Source of the DNA: Gemella sp. zg-570
Lineage (GTDB): Bacteria; Bacillota; Bacilli; Staphylococcales; Gemellaceae
Direction: 5' to 3'
NCBI RefSeq assembly: GCF_018866345.1
Contig: NZ_CP076443.1
Span: 1,139,501-1,203,500, forward strand
DNA: 64,000 bases
Shown: positions 1-8,496 of the stretch, one piece after another
How positions within the stretch are numbered: the stretch's first letter is position 1
How the letters are laid out: the number at the start of each line of letters is the position of its first letter
Notes under the pieces: model-generated
What the model saw: the letters and a program-made list of their open reading frames with translations, nothing else
What the model was told of the DNA's origin: nothing
The model's database searches: none
Translations under genes and position numbers: made by a program

Positions 1-594
1 AGCTCCTTCTACGTCCTTATAAATTACCTCTATATTTGACAAGGCAGTTCTTTGCATAGGGTCCCAGTTAATTATTCTTTCTCCTCTATATATTATTCCC
101 CTATTGTAGTGGTCAACAAATATTTTTGTAACTGCCTTATTTAAACCTTCATCAAGAGTAAATCTTTCACGAGAATAATCAAGTCCAAGACCCAATTTCG
201 CCCACTGCTCACGAATGTAGCTGGCATATTCTTCTTTCCACTCCCAAGCTTTTTCTAAAAATTTTTCACGTCCTAAGTCATGACGTAAAATTCCTGATTT
301 TCTTAATTTTTCCTCAACCTTTGCTTGTGTAGAAATTCCTGCATGGTCCATACCCGGTAAGTACAAAACATCAAAACCTTTTAATCTTTTGTAACGAGTT
401 AGCATATCTTGCAAAGTCGTATCCCAAGCATGACCTATGTGTAATTTACCTGTTACGTTGGGTGGTGGAATAACTATTGTGTATGGATTTTTTTTGCTTT
501 TATTATTAGCCTTAAAAACTTCTTTTTCTAGCCACCAAGAATAACGATTTTTTTCTATTTCTTGGGGATTATATTTTGTTGACATCTCTGACAT
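1..594 (-). CDS. valS: Valyl-tRNA synthetase, N-terminal part (runs off left edge)
   Basis: Class I aminoacyl-tRNA synthetase that charges tRNA-Val with valine in the cytoplasm. The visible 198 residues are the N-terminus: start [18 protein letters not shown], then the class I signature [15 protein letters not shown] (HIGH motif) and the conserved [11 protein letters not shown] block. The ATG at 594 has AAAGGAGAA just upstream. The gene is cut by the window edge, so the KMSKS half, editing domain and coiled-coil C-terminus are not visible. It follows the restriction gene stop by only 12 nt, so it is probably co-transcribed with the RM cassette from the valine T-box leader further upstream. 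Confidence 0.95.
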   Translation of the reverse strand, partial: MSEMSTKYNPQEIEKNRYSWWLEKEVFKANNKSKKNPYTIVIPPPNVTGKLHIGHAWDTTLQDMLTRYKRLKGFDVLYLPGMDHAGISTQAKVEEKLRKSGILRHDLGREKFLEKAWEWKEEYASYIREQWAKLGLGLDYSRERFTLDEGLNKAVTKIFVDHYNRGIIYRGERIINWDPMQRTALSNIEVIYKDVEGA

Positions 595-606
595 AATAAT
601 TCTCCT

Positions 607-1287
607 TTATTTTAATTTCATTTTTAAAGTTTCTACTACTTCGGATATTTTGATTAATTCATCTATAAAATATTCAAAATTATCTTCCATATCATTTTTT
701 CTTTTATTTATTATTTCTTCATAATCTATTTTTAATAATTCACATAATTCCCTACCTGTCATTATGTGTTCTTCATCGAAAACTCCCTTAAATCCTGATT
801 TTATAACATCTTTATTTTCTTGGTTAAAACTGCATATATAATAATCTGTTGCAAAAGGTATTTTTGCTCCAAACTTCATTGAAAATTCTTCTAAATTTTC
901 TTTTTCTGCCCTAGATTTTTTAGTATCAAAAGCATCACCATCTTTTAGTTCTATAACTTTACAAATTCTATTATTTTCTACTATAAATATCAATAAATCT
1001 GGTTCTTTATCTCTAAGTGGAGCTGAATATTTTTTAGATTTTTTAAAAACTTTTTTAGTACATAAATATACGCCATTATCTATACTAGAAATAATCGCTT
1101 GCTCTATAAAATAATCTATATCTTCTATTTTGTTAGATTTATCTACTATAATTCTTTCTAATTCAGTTCCATTGGAGATAACTGTCGCCTGTACTTTTGA
1201 TATTAATTTTCCTAATTCTTCATTTCCCAAAGTTCTAGTATAACCCGAATTACCGTCTGTTCGTCCTTTTGCATTTCTAATTTTCAT
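607..1287 (-). CDS. Type II restriction endonuclease (PD-(D/E)XK fold), target site unknown
   Basis: Probable endonuclease partner of the adjacent DNA methyltransferase. It carries a PD-(D/E)XK-like active site: EPD followed about 16 residues later by VIELKDGDAF, with the acidic residue, Glu and Lys in the order expected for metal-dependent restriction nucleases, then FDTKK. The frame can open at 1302, but GGAG lies 9 nt before the ATG at 1287 (MKIRNAKGR), which I prefer; either start overlaps the methyltransferase end, implying translational coupling. Length is about 227 aa. The recognition site cannot be read from sequence. Sitting between a T-box leader and valS, it looks like an insertion. 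Identification rests on the motif and the linked methyltransferase. Confidence 0.75.
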   Translation of the reverse strand: MKIRNAKGRTDGNSGYTRTLGNEELGKLISKVQATVISNGTELERIIVDKSNKIEDIDYFIEQAIISSIDNGVYLCTKKVFKKSKKYSAPLRDKEPDLLIFIVENNRICKVIELKDGDAFDTKKSRAEKENLEEFSMKFGAKIPFATDYYICSFNQENKDVIKSGFKGVFDEEHIMTGRELCELLKIDYEEIINKRKNDMEDNFEYFIDELIKISEVVETLKMKLK

Positions 1288-1984
1288 TTGTTTCATCTCC
1301 ATAAATTATATCACAACCTAAAAAATTTCTATTAGTATCCTTACAAGCAGTAAAAACAGAATATCCACCAGCTGCAAAATCTCCTACAATATCATTTTCT
1401 TCCGTTGTTGCAAGTATTAAATTTTTTTGTAATTCTATTGGTTTAGAGTGAGCATGACTTTTTATTATTTTTTCTTCCCATACATCTGGTATATTATGTA
1501 ATTTCCAAGTTGATTTAGCTTTTTTAGGTTCTTTTTGGATAACAATTAAATATTCACTTCTTCTTCTTGAGCGATATCCCATACCTATTTTTTTCTTATC
1601 CCAAGTTATCATATCTACTGTATGTAATTTCTTAACATTTAAAAACCATTTTTTTATTCCTTCGACTAAATGAAATTTATCAACCCATAAAAATAAATAA
1701 CCGTTAGGTAGTAAGACTCTATCTATATTTATTATAAATTTTTCAATTATATCATCAGTCATCTGAGGTAATTCAGAACGAACTTTCCCTCTACTAACAC
1801 CTTCATTTCCATAAGACATTTTATCTAAAATCCCCCTGTACTGAGGGTCAAAAAAAATTATTTTTAAAGTTTCATCTTCTACTAATTCTAACAAATCTAA
1901 TCCATTCATTTTATTTTTTTTATTTAAAAATTTTTCCTTATTGAATGATTTAATTTTTTCTACATCATCAAAAATTTCATTCAT
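1277..1984 (-). CDS. DNA adenine-N6/cytosine-N4 methyltransferase of a type II RM system
   Basis: SAM-dependent amino-methyltransferase that would protect host DNA from the neighbouring endonuclease. Catalytic motif IV reads FFDPQYRG (residues about 44-51), a DPQY variant of the usual DPPY. The SAM-binding motif I, DFAAGGYSVF, comes near the C-terminus. This IV-before-I order is that of beta-class N4/N6 methyltransferases. Length 235 aa, short but complete for the class. GGAAAGGGG precedes the ATG at 1984. The gene lies only about 40 bp after a terminator-like hairpin, leaving little room for its own promoter, and it overlaps the endonuclease gene by 11 to 26 nt depending on that gene's start. 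N4 versus N6 specificity cannot be decided here. Confidence 0.85.
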   Translation of the reverse strand: MNEIFDDVEKIKSFNKEKFLNKKNKMNGLDLLELVEDETLKIIFFDPQYRGILDKMSYGNEGVSRGKVRSELPQMTDDIIEKFIINIDRVLLPNGYLFLWVDKFHLVEGIKKWFLNVKKLHTVDMITWDKKKIGMGYRSRRRSEYLIVIQKEPKKAKSTWKLHNIPDVWEEKIIKSHAHSKPIELQKNLILATTEENDIVGDFAAGGYSVFTACKDTNRNFLGCDIIYGDETNEN

Positions 1985-2021
1985 AAAAATACATTTCCCC
2001 TTTCCTAAATATTTTATAAAT

Positions 2022-2055
2022 AAAAAAACTTAGTAAACTACTGTTCACTAAGTTT
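2022..2055 (-). terminator. Intrinsic terminator-like hairpin between T-box and RM cassette
   Basis: Read on the minus strand, ACTTAGT and ACTAAGT arms enclose a short loop and are followed by a run of seven T. It lies downstream of the T-box sequence and upstream of the methyltransferase. It is separate from the helix that would compete with the antiterminator. Confidence 0.75.
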
Positions 2056-2059
2056 TATA

Positions 2060-2332
2060 TATATTATCTTTTTTTTGGTAACCTAGCAAATTATCCAAAA
2101 GGACGAATTACTCCGTGGTACCACCTTTTTTCTAACGCATAAGTTAGCTCTCTATTAGATTATCGCTCTAACACGTCCAAGACTACTGCAAATTTCATCT
2201 AAGATGCTCACCGTCTACTTCAAAGTTTGCTTAGGAGAAATCTCTCAACCACCAATTTCTTTTCTGTATCCTAGGTACGCAAAACTCCTACTTATCGGCT
2301 CATCGCATTTTATATTTTTAAAATACTTTATT
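2060..2332 (-). promoter_or_regulatory. Valine-specific T-box leader (GUA specifier)
   Basis: tRNA-sensing leader RNA. On the minus strand it has a Stem I region with the GGTGG and GAGAG elements, a specifier context GAA-GTA-GA with GTA (Val) at 2216-2218, and the T-box core GGTGGTACCACGG at about 2112-2124. UGGU in the T-box complements a tRNA 3' end ACCA, as expected for tRNA-Val. This is the usual controller of valS, yet valS begins about 1.4 kb downstream behind the restriction and methyltransferase genes. The helix competing with the antiterminator ends in an A-run instead of a T-run; a separate T7 hairpin follows (2022-2055). Confidence 0.85.
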
Positions 2333-2361
2333 ATAATATCATAATTATTATTTTAATTCAA
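2333..2361 (-). promoter_or_regulatory. Promoter of the valine T-box transcript
   Basis: Minus-strand -35 TTGAAT (2356-2361) and -10 TATTAT (2333-2338) with 17 bp between them, immediately before the T-box leader. It is the only good promoter seen upstream of the RM cassette and valS. Confidence 0.65.
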
Positions 2362-2371
2362 GAATAATAAA

Positions 2372-2817
2372 TTAAATTTCTACTTGCATACCTATCTTCG
2401 AATTTTTTGCTTTTTCTAAAATAAGTTCTGCCACAACTAAATCTAATACTGCACTGCCTACTGTTTTAAAAAGTGTAATTTCATTTTGTGATTTTCTTCC
2501 TGAAATTTTTTTATTAATTAATTCTCCAAGCTCTCCAGTAAATTTTATAACTACTTTTTCTGAATTTACGGCACCTATAGCTTCCTTTAAAAATTTGTCA
2601 GAGGCTGCTATTTCAAATTTACCTACTTGACTTTCTATTTCACCGCTAGTCAAACCTGGCATATAAAGAGTTTGACCTTTATATTTTTTATTATTTATAT
2701 TTCTTCTATAGGTATATTAGCAACATTTTAATACATAGACAAGGCTTTTTTGCAAGTATAAGTAGCTTCTTTCATAGTAAAACATTGTTTCATATCTTCT
2801 ACTGTCAGGCTTAACAT
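2372..2817 (-). pseudogene. Ornithine cyclodeaminase/mu-crystallin family pseudogene, internally deleted
   Basis: Remnant of an NAD-dependent ornithine cyclodeaminase-like enzyme. From 2817 the N-terminus reads MLSLTVEDMKQCFTMKEAT and KALSMY, followed by an in-frame stop, then a frameshift and a second stop. Recognisable family sequence resumes as KGQTLYMPGL and ends with EITLFKTVGSAVLDLVVAEL, the conserved C-terminal motif. The central Rossmann domain is missing, so the gene is dead. The N-terminal piece, including the same stop codon, occurs again at 55650-55753 beside the second surface-protein gene. Family assignment rests on the two conserved ends. Confidence 0.75.
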
Positions 2818-3928
2818 GTTTTTTCTATTTACTAATTCTATAATATTAAACCTCTATGTCCTAAGTCAATAAAGTTTATTGTTTTAATGATCTTCTTTTT
2901 CTTGAAAATGTTTTGTTGTTTGTATTTTCCTTATAGAAAAAGAACTAGAAATCAATCTAGTTCTTTTTATTTTTTTATTTTTGTTGTCTTCTTGCTAGTA
3001 GTATTGTTCCTACTAACATAAATAGGCCTATTCCTATAGAGCTTGTGTTTTCTAGTCCTGTTTTTGTTAGTTTTTTGGCTTTTGTTTGGGCTTTTTTGTC
3101 TGCTTTTTGTTTTTCTTTATTTGTTGTTTTTTCTTCTTTGTTTGTTTCTTCTTTTTTGTTTGTTTTTTCTGCTTGTTTCATTTTTTCTTGGGCTGCTATT
3201 ACAAATTTGCTAAAGTGGTTTGTTTGGAATGTTATTTCTCCTTGGTTGTTTTTTGATGCTAGTTCTTCTAGGTCTCCACTGTCTTTTAGGTGGTATACTT
3301 TTACTTCTTTGTCTGCATATTCTGTTATTACTATTTTTACTGTTCTTTGTCCATTTAGTTTTGTTTCTTGCCCTTCTTTATATATGCTTAGATCGTAGAT
3401 TTTTATATCGTTTGTTGCTAGTTTTTCTTTTACTTGGTCTGTTAGTTTTTTGTCTTCTATTTGTTCTGTTCTTAGTTCATAGCCTTCTCCTATTTTTTCT
3501 TTGAAGTCTACTGTTATTTCTTTGTTTTTTAGTTGGGCTTTTACTTCTGTGTCTTTTTCTTCTTTGTTTTTATTTTCTTCTTGTCTTTTTTGGCTTTCTA
3601 GGTAGGCTTTTAGGGCTCTTTCGTATTTGCCTTCTATCTTGTCTAGTTTTTCTTGTAGTTTGTCTAGTTCTTGTTTTTCTTTGTTGTATTTTGCTTGGGC
3701 TTGTTTTTCTTTTTCTTGGGCTTGTTTTTGTGTTGCTTGGGCTTTTGTTAGTATTTCTTGGGCGTTTTTTAGTTTTTCTACATAGTTTTGTTTTTCTTGT
3801 ATTAGTTTAGTTATTTCTTCTATTTGTTTTTGTGTTTTTGCTACTTCTGTTTTTGCTTTTTCTAGCTCTTTTGCTTTCTTTGCTTCTTCTTTTTTCTTTG
3901 TTTCTAGTTGGGTTTGGGCTGTTTCTAA
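2708..3928. repeat. 1.2-kb direct repeat, copy 1 (partner 55644-56863)
   Basis: Almost identical to 55644-56863 in the same orientation, at a constant offset of 52,935 bp through the coding part (one 1-bp indel downstream). It covers the 3' 954 bp of the surface-protein gene, its terminator and the ornithine cyclodeaminase N-terminal remnant. Similarity stops abruptly at 3928 inside the coding sequence. No transposase accompanies it, so segmental duplication or gene conversion is likelier than an insertion sequence. Confidence 0.9.
2938..2972 (-). terminator. Terminator of the first coiled-coil surface protein
   Basis: A-rich and T-rich flanks surround the inverted repeat AAGAACTAGA/TCTAGTTCTT just after the stop codon; an identical hairpin follows the paralogue at 55873-55907. 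Confidence 0.85.
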
Positions 3929-5032
3929 TAGTTGTTTTTCTAAGTCTAAAACTTGCTTAGCCTTTTCTAAAGCCTCATTTTTACTTCTTGTATTTTCATC
4001 TATATTATCATATTTTTCTTTTGCTTTAAGTAAGATTTTTTTAGCTTGTTCAGCTTCTTCTACTGCTTTTTCTACTTCTGCATGGGCTTGCGGTGTTCTT
4101 TCTGGCTCATTTGTAGCCTCTTCAAAAACTTTTTTAGCTTTTACTTTTGCTTCATAACCTTTTTCGTATAATTCTTCTATAAATTTTTTAGCAATTTCTG
4201 CCTGTTCTACTTTTGATTTTGCTTCTGCAGTATTTTGGTTACCATATTGAGACATTATTTCCTTATATTTATCTGTAAGTATTTTTTTATCTTTCTCAAC
4301 ATGTTTTAAAGCTACATCCTTAGCATCAAAATCCACTTGGGCTTTCTTTATTTTTTCTGGTCTTTCTCTATCAAATTCTTTTGCTTTTTCTAGGTTTTGT
4401 GCAGCCTCGACTATTTTCGATTCTGCTTTTTGCACATTTTTATTGGCTTCATTATAATTAATTATTGTTTGACTAGGATTTGCATTGTCTAAATCTCTTT
4501 GGGCTTTTTCTGCATCCTTTTGAGCCACAGCTACATCAGCCTTTTTTATTTCTACTAATTTTTCTTTATCTGCTGATATTTCTTTTTGCTTGTCTAATGC
4601 TTCTTGTTTTTTTGTTTCTTCTGCTTGTTTTTTTGTTAATTGTTTTTGTGCTACTTGCTTTTCTTGTTCTTTAGCTATTACTTCTTGTTTTGTTTTGTCT
4701 ATATTTTCAGGTTTTGACTCTTCTTTTAACTTGCTTGCTTCTTCTAATTCCCTATTAGCTTTATCAAGTTCTTCTTTAGTCTTATCATATTCTTCTTTGG
4801 CCCTATTTGTTTTTTCTGCTTGTTTATTATAGTCTTCTTGTGCTTGATTGTTTTCTGCCTCTAGTTTATTTACTTCTTCTCTAGTTGGCACTGTATTTTC
4901 TTGTGCCTTTTCTTCTGACAAATTATCTTGTGCGTTTACTTGGTTAGTAATTGCCACCCCAGTTGTTAATACAGTAGCAAATACTACTGGCAGCAATCTT
5001 TTTCCTATTTTCCTTAGTGTGTATTTTTTCAT
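2975..5032 (-). CDS. Coiled-coil cell-wall surface protein with LTKTG sorting signal
   Basis: Secreted, probably sortase-anchored surface protein of 685 aa. Signal peptide MKKYTLRKIGKRLLPV plus hydrophobic segment, with cleavage probably near VNAQ. Residues about 40-490 are Lys/Glu/Gln/Ala-rich heptad-like coiled coil. A compact beta-rich domain follows (about 500-610, NKEITVDFKEKIGEG to NHFSKFVIAA), then a Lys/Glu linker and the C-terminal signal KKLTKTGLENTSS, hydrophobic helix and RRQQK tail. The sorting pentapeptide is LTKTG, with Thr where LPxTG has Pro. Its N-terminus and last ~318 codons match the 920-aa protein at 55910-58672, but it lacks that protein's SEC10/PgrA-like domain. Exact ligand unknown; adhesion or surface exclusion is inference. 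Confidence 0.85.
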   Translation of the reverse strand: MKKYTLRKIGKRLLPVVFATVLTTGVAITNQVNAQDNLSEEKAQENTVPTREEVNKLEAENNQAQEDYNKQAEKTNRAKEEYDKTKEELDKANRELEEASKLKEESKPENIDKTKQEVIAKEQEKQVAQKQLTKKQAEETKKQEALDKQKEISADKEKLVEIKKADVAVAQKDAEKAQRDLDNANPSQTIINYNEANKNVQKAESKIVEAAQNLEKAKEFDRERPEKIKKAQVDFDAKDVALKHVEKDKKILTDKYKEIMSQYGNQNTAEAKSKVEQAEIAKKFIEELYEKGYEAKVKAKKVFEEATNEPERTPQAHAEVEKAVEEAEQAKKILLKAKEKYDNIDENTRSKNEALEKAKQVLDLEKQLLETAQTQLETKKKEEAKKAKELEKAKTEVAKTQKQIEEITKLIQEKQNYVEKLKNAQEILTKAQATQKQAQEKEKQAQAKYNKEKQELDKLQEKLDKIEGKYERALKAYLESQKRQEENKNKEEKDTEVKAQLKNKEITVDFKEKIGEGYELRTEQIEDKKLTDQVKEKLATNDIKIYDLSIYKEGQETKLNGQRTVKIVITEYADKEVKVYHLKDSGDLEELASKNNQGEITFQTNHFSKFVIAAQEKMKQAEKTNKKEETNKEEKTTNKEKQKADKKAQTKAKKLTKTGLENTSSIGIGLFMLVGTILLARRQQK

Positions 5033-5073
5033 AATCGTTCTCCCTATATGTTTATATTTTTATTCCTAATTTT

Positions 5074-5102
5074 ATCATAGCATTTTTTATGGTTTTTTGC
5101 AA
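5074..5102 (-). promoter_or_regulatory. Promoter of the first surface-protein gene
   Basis: Minus-strand TTGCAA (5097-5102) and TATGAT (5074-5079) with a 17-bp spacer, about 40 bp before the start codon; GGGAGA acts as ribosome-binding site. The rest of 5103-5389 is AT-rich with no gene seen. Confidence 0.65.
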
Positions 5103-5389
5103 ATGTTTTTATAACTATTTTTTAACTTAAAATTTATTGCTATTTTTAAAAAACAAAGATATAAAACTTTTTAGCAAACATAAACTGATTAATATATTAT
5201 TAAATTCAAATAGTATTTTTTATATTTTATTTACTTTTCTAATAAATCTTGTTTTTATTACTTGACTTGTTTTTATGAAATTAGTTTATTCAGTACTTAC
5301 TTTTTATTTCTTAAAACTTTCTAAATATAATTTTCACAAAAATAAAAAATATTTAGTGTGGATTACACTAAATTCTATATACAAAAATA

Positions 5390-5423
5390 AAACACCACAT
5401 TGTATTTCAATGTGGTGTTTTAT
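5390..5423 (-). terminator. Terminator of rplM-rpsI
   Basis: Perfect 11-bp inverted repeat ACACCACATTG/CAATGTGGTGT with T-rich flanks directly after rpsI. Confidence 0.9.
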
Positions 5424-5434
5424 TTAACGTAATA

Positions 5435-5827
5435 TTAACGTTTTGAAAATTGTGGGGCACGACGTGCACCTTTAAGACCATATTTTTTACGTTCTTTCAT
5501 ACGAGGGTCACGAGTTAGTAAACCAGCTGGTTTTAAATCTTTACGATATTCTGGGTTTACTTCCAACAAAGCACGAGCTACTCCGTGACGAATTGCTTGA
5601 GCTTGACCTGTATATCCTCCACCATGAACGTTAACTAATACGTCATAGTTTCCTGTAGTTGATGTTTTTTCAAATGGTTGCATTAAATCTAATACTAAAG
5701 ATTCTAATGGTAAGTATTCACGCATTTCTCTATCGTTGATAGTTACTTTCCCAGTTCCTGGTACTAATCTTACACGTGCTACTGAACTTTTACGGCGTCC
5801 TGTACCGCGGTATTCTACTTGTGCCAT
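5435..5827 (-). CDS. rpsI: 30S ribosomal protein S9
   Basis: Component of the small ribosomal subunit head; its basic C-terminal tail contacts P-site tRNA. At 130 aa it is of typical length. The start [19 protein letters not shown] and end [11 protein letters not shown] are hallmark S9 sequences. It lies 19 nt after rplM, the conserved rplM-rpsI operon of Firmicutes, and ends at a strong terminator. Confidence 0.98.
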   Translation of the reverse strand: MAQVEYRGTGRRKSSVARVRLVPGTGKVTINDREMREYLPLESLVLDLMQPFEKTSTTGNYDVLVNVHGGGYTGQAQAIRHGVARALLEVNPEYRKDLKPAGLLTRDPRMKERKKYGLKGARRAPQFSKR

Positions 5828-5846
5828 ATTAATATTTTCCTCCTAA

Positions 5847-6284
5847 TTATCCACGTAATTCATATTTTTCTGGTTTTTGTGCTGCATGCGGATGTTCTGC
5901 TCCACGATAAACGTGAAGTTTCATTCCTTGTGCTCTACCCAAAGTATTTTTTGGTAGCATACCTTTAATAGATAATTCTAAAAGTTCTTCTGGATATTTT
6001 TCTAACATAATACCAGCAGTTCTTTCTTTTAATCCACCTGGGTGCATTGTGTGGCGACGGTAAATTTTATCAGTTAATTTTCTACCAGTTAACACAACTT
6101 TTTCAGCATTGATAATTATAACATTATCTCCAGTATCAATATGAGGTGTATAAGTAGGTTTATGTTTACCTCTAAGTATTGATGCAACTTCTGATGATAA
6201 ACGACCTAAAGTTTGTCCTTCAGCATCTATAACATACCATTTTTTTTCTACAGTTGATGGCTTAGCCATATAAGTTTGACGCAT
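5847..6284 (-). CDS. rplM: 50S ribosomal protein L13
   Basis: Large-subunit protein needed early in 50S assembly. At 145 aa it is full length, with [20 protein letters not shown] at the start and the internal HPGGLKERT and [11 protein letters not shown] motifs characteristic of L13. AGGAGGAATTGAC precedes the ATG. First gene of rplM-rpsI; probably autoregulated through the structured leader at 6290-6365. Confidence 0.98.
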   Translation of the reverse strand: MRQTYMAKPSTVEKKWYVIDAEGQTLGRLSSEVASILRGKHKPTYTPHIDTGDNVIIINAEKVVLTGRKLTDKIYRRHTMHPGGLKERTAGIMLEKYPEELLELSIKGMLPKNTLGRAQGMKLHVYRGAEHPHAAQKPEKYELRG

Positions 6285-6289
6285 GTCAA

Positions 6290-6365
6290 TTCCTCCTAAG
6301 ATGTTGTTTTTAATCTGTCGTAACGACTAAGTTTTCCGGGGCTTACTCGTGAAGATATATAAACA
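6290..6365 (-). promoter_or_regulatory. L13-type ribosomal protein leader (candidate)
   Basis: The 5' untranslated region of rplM contains a GC-richer, conserved-looking segment in very AT-rich DNA: on the minus strand CACGAGTAAGCCCCGGAAAA followed by ACTTAGTCGTTACGACAGAT. Position and character fit the known L13 leader that mediates autoregulation in low-GC Firmicutes. Assignment is by position and recall of the family, not by a covariance search. Confidence 0.6.
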
Positions 6366-6377
6366 ATATCACTAGTT

Positions 6378-6406
6378 ATGATACATTATTTAATAGTAAA
6401 TGTCAA
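6378..6406 (-). promoter_or_regulatory. Promoter of rplM-rpsI
   Basis: Minus-strand consensus TTGACA (6401-6406), 17-bp spacer, TATCAT (6378-6383). Upstream of it, 6420-6755 is about 335 bp of extremely AT-rich DNA in which I see no gene. Confidence 0.8.
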
Positions 6407-6759
6407 CAAAGAAAGTTAGATATTTTAAGTATTTTCAAGAATTTATTTTTTTATTCAAAATTAATTTAAAAGATTAAAACTAGAAATTTTTTTAAAATAT
6501 ATAATATTAATTTACTAGATTTTTATTTTAATATTTTTTACTTAACGTTTAATAAATAAATTTTTCAATATTGATTTTAATATTATTTAATTACAAAAAC
6601 AAATTAACTTTAAATTTTTTAATTAAACATTTGAATTGATAATTTTTAAAAATTTTTAAATATTAATTTTTACATTATTAAAACTTTAAAATCACATTCA
6701 ATTAATAATTTATTTTTTAAAATGTAAAATATAAATTTTAATAAATTATCTTAATAAAA

Positions 6760-6795
6760 AAATACTAGCCCGAAAATTCTAGCTAGTACTAAAAA
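6760..6795 (-). terminator. Terminator of lactate permease gene
   Basis: TACTAGC/GCTAGTA arms followed by seven T on the minus strand, just after the lctP stop. Confidence 0.85.
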
Positions 6796-6802
6796 TTTAA
6801 TT

Positions 6803-8449
6803 TTATGGGTGAACTGGTATCATCCAGCTTAATAGTCCAGTTGATTGTAAGTATACTAAGCAACAAACCATTAATAGTAAAATTATACTGTGTTTAACAG
6901 TAAATCTTAGTATTTCTGGTTCTTTACCTACAAGACCAACAGATGCCGCTGCAACTGCGATTGATTGTGGCGAAATCATTTTACCTGTTACACCACCAGA
7001 AGCGTTAGCCGCCACAGCTAATAATGGATCCATACCTGTTTGTTGTGCTGTAACTTGTTGTAATTTTGCAAATAGTAAGTTTGCTGAAGTATCTGAACCT
7101 GTTATAAATACCCCTGTCCAACCTAAAGCTGCTGAGAAGAAAGCAAATGCTTTTCCTGTTGCTGCTAAGGCACTTCCTAAAGTATTAGTCATACCAGAAG
7201 CATTCATAACATAGGCAAATCCTACTACGAAACAAATTGTTAATAAGGCTAATCTAATTTCTCTAAATGTTTCAACAAATGTAGCAAAAGTATCTTTCCA
7301 AGAAATTTTTATAATAAACTTACCGATTATAGCCGCTGTTAATATTGCAGTCCCAGTCGCTCCTAGAATATCAAGTTTAAACTCTGCCGCAACAGCCTTG
7401 TGTGATACAGAGTTAATAATATTATTATGAATTAATGGTACCGCTGGATGCAATACAAAATTTTTAAAGAATGCTTTAACAGGTGCTAAAGTCCAAACAA
7501 AGATAGTAAATACAAGCACTACAAAAGGTGCCCAAGCTATAAATATATCTTTATTAGAGTGTTTAACCTGAGTTATACTTTGTTTTGGTTCATCTGAAAA
7601 CTTCCAAGTAGTCTTCGGCTTCCAGAATTTAAGTAGTATAACTGTACAGATTAATGAAAATAAAGATGAAACAATATCTGGTAATTCAGGTCCCATAAAA
7701 CTAGCACTTAGAAATTGTGCCAAAGCAAAAGAACCGCCTGAAACTAACAGTGCTGGCAAAATTTCAATTGTTTTTTTAAATCCTGCCATTACAAATACTA
7801 AGTAAAATGGTATGAATATAGAAACTAAAGGTAATTGATGTCCAATCATTCTAGCTATATCAGTTGCTGGAATAGGACTACCATCAGCATAAGTAGTTAA
7901 GTTACCTATAGCAGTTACGGGAACACCAACAGCTCCGAAAGCAACTGGTGCAGTATTAGCTAAAAGACAGATACCAGCCGCATACAAAGGTTTAAATCCT
8001 AAACCTACTAATAAAGCTGCTGTAATAGCAACTGGTGCTCCAAATCCTGCGGCTCCTTCTAAGAAGGCCCCGAATGAGAATGCAATAAGTAATGCTTGTA
8101 TTCTACGATCATCTGTTAATGAAGTAACACTGTCTCGTATTATGTTAAAGTGTCCAGTTTTTACCGTCATCTTATAAAGGAATACTGATGTCAAAATTAT
8201 CCAACCAATAGGTATAATACCATAAACTATACCTTGTAGTGATGACATAACAGCAAAACCTGCTGGCATTTTGAAGAATACAATAGCTATAACTATTGCT
8301 ACTATTAAAGTTGTTAAGCCTGTAACCCAAGCTTTTAATTTAAATCCAGCCAACGCTACTAAGTAATAAACAATAGGTATAAGTGCTACTAATGCAGAGA
8401 TATAAATATTATCTGCTACTGGCTGTAATAACTGTGTAAATTTATCCAT
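6803..8449 (-). CDS. lctP: L-lactate permease
   Basis: Polytopic membrane transporter of the LctP family that moves lactate with protons across the cytoplasmic membrane. At 548 aa it is of family length, with at least a dozen hydrophobic segments and the signature blocks GAFLEGAAGFGAPVA, NTAPVAFGAVGVP and ANASGGVTGKMISPQSIAVA. The ATG at 8449 has AAGGAGG upstream. Monocistronic, with its own promoter and terminator. The promoter overlaps a CcpA-like half site, so glucose repression is possible but not demonstrated. Confidence 0.95.
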   Translation of the reverse strand: MDKFTQLLQPVADNIYISALVALIPIVYYLVALAGFKLKAWVTGLTTLIVAIVIAIVFFKMPAGFAVMSSLQGIVYGIIPIGWIILTSVFLYKMTVKTGHFNIIRDSVTSLTDDRRIQALLIAFSFGAFLEGAAGFGAPVAITAALLVGLGFKPLYAAGICLLANTAPVAFGAVGVPVTAIGNLTTYADGSPIPATDIARMIGHQLPLVSIFIPFYLVFVMAGFKKTIEILPALLVSGGSFALAQFLSASFMGPELPDIVSSLFSLICTVILLKFWKPKTTWKFSDEPKQSITQVKHSNKDIFIAWAPFVVLVFTIFVWTLAPVKAFFKNFVLHPAVPLIHNNIINSVSHKAVAAEFKLDILGATGTAILTAAIIGKFIIKISWKDTFATFVETFREIRLALLTICFVVGFAYVMNASGMTNTLGSALAATGKAFAFFSAALGWTGVFITGSDTSANLLFAKLQQVTAQQTGMDPLLAVAANASGGVTGKMISPQSIAVAAASVGLVGKEPEILRFTVKHSIILLLMVCCLVYLQSTGLLSWMIPVHP

Positions 8450-8496
8450 GGATTTTTCCTCCTTAATTTTTTTGGATACGTTTAATTTATGTTTAC

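Noticed and set aside
3045-4832. Long open plus-strand frames rich in Leu, Phe, Cys and Ser opposite the coiled-coil genes (also 55980-58574)
   Set aside because: They are antisense to purine-rich coiled-coil coding sequence, lack ribosome-binding sites and have low-complexity composition.
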